Shown piece after piece: positions 56,585 through 64,000 of a stretch of DNA of 64,000 nucleotides. Numbering within the stretch: the first letter of the stretch is position 1; every line of letters begins with the position of its first letter. The position numbers and the translations under genes are program-made. The notes under the pieces are model-generated. The model was not told the origin of the DNA and made no database searches. It saw nothing but the letters and a program-made list of their open reading frames with translations. This DNA comes from Yponomeuta sedellus (Eukaryota; Arthropoda; Insecta; Lepidoptera; Yponomeutidae), in the NCBI GenBank assembly GCA_934045075.1, contig OW203732.1:20750279-20814278 (forward strand). The letters run 5' to 3'.

Positions 56585-56925
56585 CAGCCCATTGAGTAGA
56601 ACAATGGACTCGTAAGCCAGGCACCCAGGTTCCATTCCCAGTACGGGCATGTACCAATGACTTTGTTTCCTTTCAAAGTTACGTACATTTAGGAATTTGT
56701 AGTCGCAATACCACACGCTAACTGTGAAGGAAAACATCGTGAGGTAACCCGCGGCTTGGTTGGCTCCGCAGGTATTTCCTAGTCTTTCTTGTGGGCTATG
56801 CCGACTAAACTGTTAAGGATAGTATAGATGTAGATGCTGAGGCCTTGTATGTACATGTGTGAAGGTCTAGTAGCAATACCACTCGCTAACCGTGAAGGAA
56901 AACATCGCGAGGAAACCCTACTCTC
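56585..56925 (+). mobile_element. SINE family D fragment followed by a second fragment
   Basis: ccattgagtagaacaatgga, caggttccattcccagtacg and the body to 56830, then at 56850-56925 another SINE body piece (accgtgaaggaaaacatcgc). Confidence 0.55.
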
Positions 56926-56929
56926 TAAA

Positions 56930-57655
56930 GTGTTAACATATTGATAAAGAATAACAGTAAAGAATTTAATAATAGTACAACTAACGTTTTGAATACCTTG
57001 TATTCAAGCGCTTTCTTCTCTACTGGTTGTGGTGCTATCGAACAATGAGCATCTTTTGTTTCAGAATAACTACCTACCTTGCATAATAATCCATCCATTT
57101 AAGTACCTTGCATTGCTAATGACTTGCTATTGTCAACGTTATTGTCATAGAGACGAGATTCATAATTGAGTGCACTGTTATGTATGATTAGTACTAACAA
57201 CACAGCACAAGTAGTAGATTAACGGTAGACATAGATTAACGGTCTTATTTATAGAAACGTGCCTCAGATGTAGATGTATAATCTGTGGTTACGTTTCTGA
57301 CACTTACGCAGGTTGAATCTGTCACTCGATGAGAAGTGAGTCTTCGTAGCTCAAATGATAAATGTTTATTGAGCAGAATAAAACATAATGTATAAAGTAA
57401 CGCTGAACCCCAAGCTAAATTAAATTGTATCTTGGGGCACAGTTCTCCATTCGGGTTGAACTTAAATGTACCACAGCATACTAATTGTTCCGAAATAAAA
57501 TAAAAATTAATGTGCATACAGCAAAACTATGATATGACTCAAATATATTTAAAATTAAATAAACCTACATATAATAAAATATTACATAGATACGAAACTT
57601 CTATAAGTTTTATAGAATAAAATAATGGAATATTACATATAGTTGCTTACCAAAT
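56930..57655. other. Intergenic, nothing recognised
   Basis: AT-rich; no repeat family or coding signal could be assigned. Confidence 0.45.
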
Positions 57656-57659
57656 AATC

Positions 57660-57818
57660 TACGTAATACAGAGAATAGTGTAAAAAGAGGTTCGAAATTT
57701 CACTGATGCCGGTGAGTCGCCCATTGGCTCAATTGGTAGAGCGCTGGCACAGATAGCCAGAGGCTGCGGGTTCTAATCCCGGCATGGGTGAAATTTTTAG
57801 CCTCTAAATAGGTTTTCA
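57660..57818 (+). repeat. tRNA-like-core repeat, partial
   Basis: gtaatacagagaatagtgta, core 57718-57790, arm to aaataggtttt. Confidence 0.62.
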
Positions 57819-58074
57819 AATAATCTAATCAAATAAAAGAAATATATTTCAACGCAAAGAATTTACATTTTGTTGAATGTAGACTTAACTACAGTGTTAG
57901 CCGCTGCCTCGGGCCAAGGTTGGAATCGAAAAAGAATTTGACACTGAAAAAGGTAGCGAAAAAAACTACACGCTATTCCTTCCCAGATCATCTTCAACAT
58001 CCAGTTTCTTGCTACCAATTGTTCCGTGATTGACCTTTGATAAGATAAGACTCCATGATTGCCATTTTTATGTA

Positions 58075-58360
58075 GCCTATGAACGGCGCACTGCAGGGCA
58101 GGCCTTCTCTCAGAGAGAGAGTATGGCCTTAATTACCACGTGTGACCACCGCGGATTGGCAATTTCAAGCGCTGAGGTATTTAAACACCTCTGACTTACT
58201 CACGACATTTCCCCTCACCAATTGCTACTATAACTTCACTACCTACAGTTATGTCGCACCTACATAACTTGGAAAACATTGGTGCACGCTGCACTGGCAA
58301 TCGAACCTGGGTCTCCCGCTTCTGAGTCTATTGCTCTACCCACTGGGCTACCGTAGCCGA
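58075..58360 (-). mobile_element. tRNA-headed SINE, degraded
   Basis: Minus-strand copy with a tRNA-like head at 58295-58360 (tggcaatcgaacctgggtct, ctacccactgggctaccgta) and body with ttctctcagagagagagtat. A partial relative lies at 32155-32215. Confidence 0.55.
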
Positions 58361-59014
58361 CTATATTGCCATAAATAACTTTAAAATGGGTTACTTTTCT
58401 AACAAAAGTAGAAAAATCGATCCTGCGGCCAGATACACGAACCAACAGTGGGTATACTCTAACCAGACTGCATGAACTACGTGGCTCTAACGGTAATCAG
58501 TTTTGTTCTGAAATTAAATAAAACGCTCCCAGGTGTGCCTTAGTTGAATCCTGTGGTTGAATCGGGTTTTTATAAATTAATGGCCGCTTTTATTTACTTA
58601 TTTTATCTTTATTTTAGAAACAAACAGTCATTTAAATGGTAACTTAAAGTCCTCCGAGTACTTGTCGCGGCCTATGGAGACGATAATGACGCCTATGGAG
58701 TGCGGTCATTTGTTCCCCGGAAATTGAGTTAAGCCTACGCTATGTATGCAAATATTCTGAGATTACATTGTGTTGTAATTTACATGAAGTTGAAAAAGAA
58801 AAAGCGTTTTAAAAGAAAACACCGAACTTTTGTCCAGTCCGGTCTCTTGATGTCCTCGGTAACTTGAGAGACTTTTTGTACGGCGTACTTTTAGTCCTTC
58901 GTGTGCGTTATTCGCTACAATTTATAAGAGATCTATATCTCAACGTTTAATTACAATCGTTTAACGAATAGACCTTTCTAGTATGTTATAATTTCCAGTA
59001 GGTACAAACATATT

Positions 59015-59285
59015 TTTACATACATACATAGCCTCACGCCTGTATCCCAGAGGGGTAGGCAGAGACCAGGGACTGCCACTTGCCACGATCCTGACAGATC
59101 ACCTTCGCTTCATCAACGTTCATAAGTCGTTGCATGCACGCACGCCAGTTCCGGGCACTTTTTATCTTTCCCTTTGCTAACATCCCCTATTTGGCCGATG
59201 TAAGTCCGTCTGGGACGTCCCTTACCAGCCCTTCCCCTCACATTCGCAATATATATTTGTTTCGTCAATCTTTCTTCCTTCATAT
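59015..59285 (-). mobile_element. LINE 3' fragment, second copy
   Basis: Close copy of 35783-36035, including the block ctcacgcctgtatcccagag near its left (3') end. 5' truncated. Confidence 0.65.
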
Positions 59286-59347
59286 TTAAGGTAAGTAATA
59301 AGTCTTACAGACAACTTTAGAAACATGAATCAAAAACCAAACATTAA

Positions 59348-59483
59348 CCCCCGGTTTCTCGTACACTAACAAGCTGTTAATCTACTGTTAACAGTTGTCC
59401 GTTGTTATTTTTGTATGCACTTTGGCCAACTGACAGCTGTTAACAGTAGATTAACAGCTTGTTAGTGTACGAGAAACCGGGGG
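59348..59483. mobile_element. MITE with about 50-bp inverted ends
   Basis: cccccggtttctcgtacact ... agtgtacgagaaaccggggg, loop ttgttatttttgtatgcact. Related pieces occur at 3262-3310 and 3655-3770. Confidence 0.75.
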
Positions 59484-59917
59484 ATACAATCATTATTTAA
59501 TCTGTGATTACGCCTTTTAAATGTAAAATCTCCACCCAGACTGTTTTAGTCGGTGTATCCAAATATACTGACTGAAATAGTCTGGGCTGGAGAGCTTGGT
59601 GGAGACTCCAAATTTCGGAGTGTCTTATGGAATTGCGCTTTTATAAACAAGCCCGAACAGGTAAAGTTATAATTTCAAAGGAGTAACCAACCATCCATCA
59701 CCCAGTACCGGCACAATCGAAGGATTTGGACTACTCCTCAATTGAGTAACAAAAGGCTTGAATCACTATTGAATAGCGGATCATTGACTAAAGGATTTTT
59801 TCCAGTCACGCTCGGATTAAACTGCGCCTAAACTCGGAGTCTTCCGTTGGTGAGAGTAGCATCAAGATAACGTGAAAATCACTTGTTTATTTAACGCCAC
59901 AATACAGAATACACAAC

Positions 59918-60135
59918 ATACATGCATACATACATACATACATACATACATACATACATACATACATACATACATACATACATACATACATACATACATA
60001 CATACATACATACATACATACATACATACATACATACATACATACATACATACATACATACATACATACATACATACATACATACATACATACATACATA
60101 CATACATACATACATACATACATACATACATACAT
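59918..60135. repeat. (CATA)n microsatellite
   Basis: About 53 units of the same motif on the other strand, followed by a tRNA-like repeat. Confidence 0.95.
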
Positions 60136-60154
60136 TTACAATTTTTTTACAATT

Positions 60155-60275
60155 TTACAGCAAAAAAATTGCTATCCGCGCCAGCGGTCTATCCAACTGA
60201 GCTAATGGGTGACTCACCGGCATCAGTGAAATTTCGAACCTCTTTACACTATTCTCTGTATTACGTACAGAACAA
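60155..60275 (-). repeat. tRNA-like-core repeat, partial, beside a microsatellite
   Basis: Half core (gctatccgcgccagcggtct) and arm to ctctgtattacgtacag, right after the (cata)n array. Confidence 0.58.
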
Positions 60276-60604
60276 AATAAAAAAAAATATGACTAAATTT
60301 TCCCATGACAACCTTTTAAATTATTTTGTTTTTCCTATGTTATTTCATTTTTATGCGTGACTGTACTATTAGAAAATGCTTTTATTTTTGTTCGAATCCA
60401 TTCTTTATAAATTGAACTGTTTTATTTCACCGCGGGATGAATCACCCAGTTACAAAAAGTATATGGGCGTTTGACCCAACGTTCGTCCCGCGGGGCGAAA
60501 GGACCCATTCAAAAAGAGCACGTGGGCGTTTCGACCCGCGGGACGAACCCACGTAGGCTGAAACGACGCGACCCATCACATCACATCACAACACATAACA
60601 TCAC

Positions 60605-60835
60605 ATCACACTAGTAATATTATAAAGGCGAAAGTTTGTGAGTGTGTATGTTTGTTACTTCACGTCTAAACGGCTGGAGCTATTGTGTGTGATACAATTT
60701 GGTGTGGAGTTTGCTGACAACTTGGATTAACACAAAGGCTACGTTTTACTGAGGGAAAATATGTTATTCCCATGGGAAAATCAATAAGCCGCGGGTAACG
60801 CCGCGGGGCACCGCTGCTACTCACGCTACTCAACA
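60605..60835. mobile_element. Possible Helitron-like repeat
   Basis: actagtaatattataaaggc at the left, then cacgtctaaacggctggagc and ccgcgggtaacgccgcgggg. Resembles short rolling-circle elements of moths; the 3' end is lost. Confidence 0.35.
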
Positions 60836-60844
60836 AATCTGTGC

Positions 60845-61070
60845 TTAGCAAGGCACGTTAATCCGTTGGTGCCGGCTGTCATGTAATGGCAGTCGTTAAG
60901 CCACGTCAGATTCCTTATGGGCAGCTTGATAACTTCTGACAGTAATGCTCGCCACTATCTTACAATCCTCCATCAACCCGGACTTGGCCCAAGTCGTGGA
61001 GTATGGCCTAACCTTCCTGCGATGCAGGAAGAGACCCGTGCCTCAACAGTGGGGACATACAAGCGTTGAT
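60845..61070 (+). mobile_element. 5S-like SINE, 5' truncated
   Basis: From ttagcaaggcacgttaatcc through ttctgacagtaatgctcgcc to cagtggggacatacaagcg. Confidence 0.65.
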
Positions 61071-61371
61071 ATCAATCGATCGATCGACTAGGTATGTAAT
61101 TTTGTGTTACTGATGTTGGTGATCCTTAATAAAATAAAAATGGCCCTGACTCAGCGTGTTGCAAGAGCACCGTTTTACCTTCCTACAACGCTTATATTCT
61201 GTCGTGGCCATGTTGCAAAAAGATCTAAGTAAGTTGAGTGCAACAAACTTATCTGAGCCGGTGACAGCGTCACTTTTCTCATAGTAAACTTGACGTTTCC
61301 ATACAAAATTTGACAGCTCCACCGGGTCAAATCACTTTGTAGCACTATAGGTACCTACTTCAAATATTTCC

Positions 61372-61625
61372 GAATGTGGTAGCAAAGCGGTAGAAAGCCG
61401 GCTTCTCGATTGGGAGGTCGTGGTGTCCAATCCCGGCGTACACCAATGACTTTGTTTCCTAAGTTATGTACATTCGTGAAGTTATAGTAGCGATACCACT
61501 CGCTAACGAAGGAAAACATCGTGAGGAAACCCTGGTGTCTGAAGGGTTAACGTACCTCAGCGCTTGCTACGTACAATGGCCCAACTATGAGGCTAAGTGC
61601 GGAAATCTCAAGTGTATGTAACTAA
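61372..61625 (+). mobile_element. tRNA-headed SINE, family C
   Basis: Close copy of 5398-5640, including aatgtggtagcaaagcggta, ggaaaacatcgtgaggaaac and caatggcccaactatgaggc. Confidence 0.72.
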
Positions 61626-61629
61626 CTAC

Positions 61630-62390
61630 GTACAGACCATAATATGTTGCACCTATGTAGATTTTTTTATGAATCTTATCTCAGTGTAATAGCAGCTGTT
61701 TTGCCTCGAAGGAATAACTTGGTGGATTTTGTAAGCTTACTAAACGTCAATGGGCAGGTCAATGACTGGCGACTGTATTGTTGCTGGTACAGTCATCGAT
61801 AATGGTTACTAAATCCGATAGCCTTTATAGCCGATAGCATAAGTGCGAGTATTCAATATGTACGTAACAGGACAAGATGGCTATTGTACTAACTTATAAA
61901 TAGAACGTTGTTTTTTTTTAAATCACATGACAAGCAGACGGCCATTGAGACAGTTAACAATTGTTAATAGAGTCTAATTAAACAATCTACTGGCCTTCAA
62001 GCGCAGGAGAATAACTTAAATTTGTTACAGTAAACTGTCTGCAAAGTCAATTAATACCTGCGTCAATACAAATAAGTATTTTGAACGGTTGCACTAAAAA
62101 AGAACCCACTTCTGAACATTAAGGCAGAAATAAAATACGCAGAAATAATTTAAACGAACATGACTTCTAAATTCTGTGTATACATACATGTAAGGACGTT
62201 ACCTATACCTACCTATTCTAACAAAAAAACGAATTCTCAAAATCGGTTAAGAATCGCCTAAGTTATGCGTGAACAAAACCAGAAAAATACGCCTCGAATT
62301 GAGAACATCCTCCTTTCTCGAAATCGGTTGAAAATGCCTTTTTCTCGCCGTTAAACAATGATTCAGAACTTCTATGTGATTTCAATTGCT
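61630..62390. other. Intergenic, nothing recognised
   Basis: No credible frame or repeat apart from the small MITE that begins at 62392. Confidence 0.45.
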
Positions 62391-62391
62391 T

Positions 62392-62513
62392 TAGGGCCGG
62401 TTTTCGAATTTGAGATTTGTCCAAGTAAATACTTAAGTAACATTCTGTCACGATTTTGCTTGAAATTCGTAGGGACAGCACTACAGTTAAGTATTTACAG
62501 AAACTGGCCCACA
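62392..62513. mobile_element. Small MITE, copy 1
   Basis: gggccggttttcgaatttga ... gtatttacagaaactggccc; interior taaatacttaagtaacattc shared with 3148-3258. Confidence 0.55.
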
Positions 62514-62903
62514 GCTTTGTTGCATATCTTACCCGGGACACAACAACGTCCAGTCAACCCAAGGGGACAGTTTACATGCTCCAGTAACTAGGTAAAAATC
62601 CCACCAAGCCATGGTGACACGCGGCTCCATAGCATTAGTAGCACAATTGTCGGTCATCAGAAGTGGGATCGCCTGAAGAGAGTAATCACTAATTGAATGG
62701 CCGACCGGGCAATTGAATTGCGAGCGAAACAATACCGCTTTAGTCACAAAACATCATGCGATAAAAGGATCGATAACAGTGTCTGTTCTGGCTAAAGGCT
62801 TATCTACCTACCTGTAAAGCGAAGAACATTACTTGCTACTTCCATACAAAAGAAAGGCCAAAGCGTAATGAAAGTCACAGTTAGCGAGTGGTATTGCTAC
62901 TAT

Positions 62904-63098
62904 AAGGCTAATTGCGCACGGGTTACTTTGGTCACCGTGACTGTTTCGTCACACCGTAGATATGTATGGAGATGCGCGAAATGTCACCCAGTTGTCACGT
63001 CGGTCGTAATATACGCGCACCTCCATACATATCCACGGTCTTGATAAGAGTGACGAAACGGTCACGGTGACAAAGGTAACCCGTGCGCGCGTAGCCTA
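62904..63098. mobile_element. MITE with about 45-bp inverted ends
   Basis: gcgcacgggttactttggtc and its near complement gacaaaggtaacccgtgcgc bound an interior with ccatacatatccacgg. Confidence 0.7.
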
Positions 63099-63224
63099 AC
63101 TTCGCAAATGTACATAACTTAGAAAACACGTAGGTACCTATAGAAGCTACATAAAAAATGTATTGATGCCAATAAAATTCTCTAAACAAACAAAACTAAA
63201 CTTCTAATGTAGAGTCACTGATGT

Positions 63225-63345
63225 CAGTCTAAGATAGATAGATAGGTAGGTAGGTAGGTAGGTAGGTAGGTAGATAGAGAACGCTTTATTGTACATAAAA
63301 ATGGAACTTTCACAGATATTTCTTAACCTAAGAGTACAATCGGCG
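63225..63345 (-). mobile_element. LINE 3' tail with GATA/GGTA repeats
   Basis: gatagataggtaggtagg...gagaacgctttattgtacat then taacctaagagtacaatc. Relatives at 2053-2105, 22655-22765 and 26588-26640 suggest leftward LINE 3' ends. Confidence 0.5.
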
Positions 63346-63589
63346 GCCTTATCACTAAAAGTGATCTCTTCCAGACAACCTCCGTAAGTTGTGTATTTCT
63401 GTACTCGTTTTTACATCAGTTCTGTCTGACTCCCCTGCCGACAATAATGGTCATATTTAACCTATCACCGTATCACCGATGGATCTTAAATGGACATGGG
63501 TATAAATAAACTTAAGGGCGGTCGTCGTCACAAATAGAATGGTGCTGCACGGAAAGTCTCCACGACGGGACATTTTGAAATGTAGTAGA

Positions 63590-63840
63590 TCTTTGATAAA
63601 TAATAGAAACTGGAACGACTTCAGGTATTTTATTTGTAGATAGTTATTTTATAATAAAGCAGAAAAAGTGGATAAAAAGGGATAAGCAGGTAATATAGTC
63701 AGATCTGGGCGAAGGCTAAAGTTGTAATGATGAAAAATGAGGGAAATCGAAAAATGTGTGACGTAATTTAAATATTTGAAAATGATAGATAGAAAAAGAA
63801 ATAAAAATGGTATAAAGAGGTTTGCACCGTTACAATTTGA
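63590..63840. repeat. Dispersed repeat, copy at window end
   Basis: ggaacgacttcaggtatttt through ataaagaggtttgcaccgtt, matching 10250-10500. No minisatellite follows within the window. Confidence 0.62.
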
Positions 63841-64000
63841 GTAAGTCTCTTTAGAGGCACTTTTGAAGCTGGCATAAAATATTTTTTTAAGTAATTTCTA
63901 TTACATTTTTAAAACCTATCTAGAGTCTAAACATTATTGAAATTACTAAAATTTAAATAATTTCTATTACATAGTATTTTATTAATAAAACAAATACGTT

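Overview
This 64 kb window reads as nuclear DNA of a moth or butterfly (Lepidoptera). It is AT-rich, its genes are intron-split with GT-AG borders, and it is crowded with repeats of lepidopteran type: tRNA-headed SINEs whose bodies carry the 'gtgaaggaaaacatcgt' motif, RTE- and CR1/jockey-like LINEs, Helitrons with CTAGT ends, and a BEL/Pao retrotransposon. The species call is inference from repeat character; there is no rRNA or mitochondrial marker.

Three host-type protein genes can be assembled by eye, all on the minus strand. (1) Positions <1-15143: a hexosaminidase D-like GH20 glycosidase. Seven exons join in phase and carry the Asp-Glu catalytic pair; the 3' part lies beyond position 1. 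Its introns hold most of the repeats of the first 15 kb, including a 36-bp minisatellite. (2) 21766-26132: a complete five-exon SLC16/monocarboxylate-transporter-like membrane protein of 818 residues. (3) 43231-47369: a seven-exon gene of about 980 residues that fuses a Mutator-like (MULE) DDE transposase domain to a YqaJ-type PD-(D/E)XK nuclease. Catalytic residues of both domains appear intact, and the spliced N-terminus carries repeated small exons.

The rest is mostly mobile DNA. 15.1-21.7 kb holds a 721-bp near-perfect hairpin element with 8-bp target duplications and a LINE (YGDD reverse transcriptase) split by a second LINE. 26-43 kb is a mosaic of MITEs, tandem Helitrons, SINEs, an RTE fragment invaded by a MITE and a SINE, a tetranucleotide array, and a possible LTR remnant. 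48.2-56.4 kb is a layered nest: a 5S-rRNA-like SINE is split by an intact BEL/Pao element (one 1760-codon gag-pol frame, matching 176-bp LTRs, ACCAT target duplication), and the same SINE is split again by a GC-rich 791-bp retroposon with an 18-bp target duplication. 56.4-64 kb is repeats without a recognisable gene.

The most unusual items are the spliced transposase-nuclease gene with its repeated exons, the two-hit nest around the BEL element, the 5S-like SINE family, and a dispersed element whose tRNA-like core sits in its middle and which recurs as fold-back or partly tandem copies. No bacterial-type system, CRISPR array or credible functional tRNA gene was seen.
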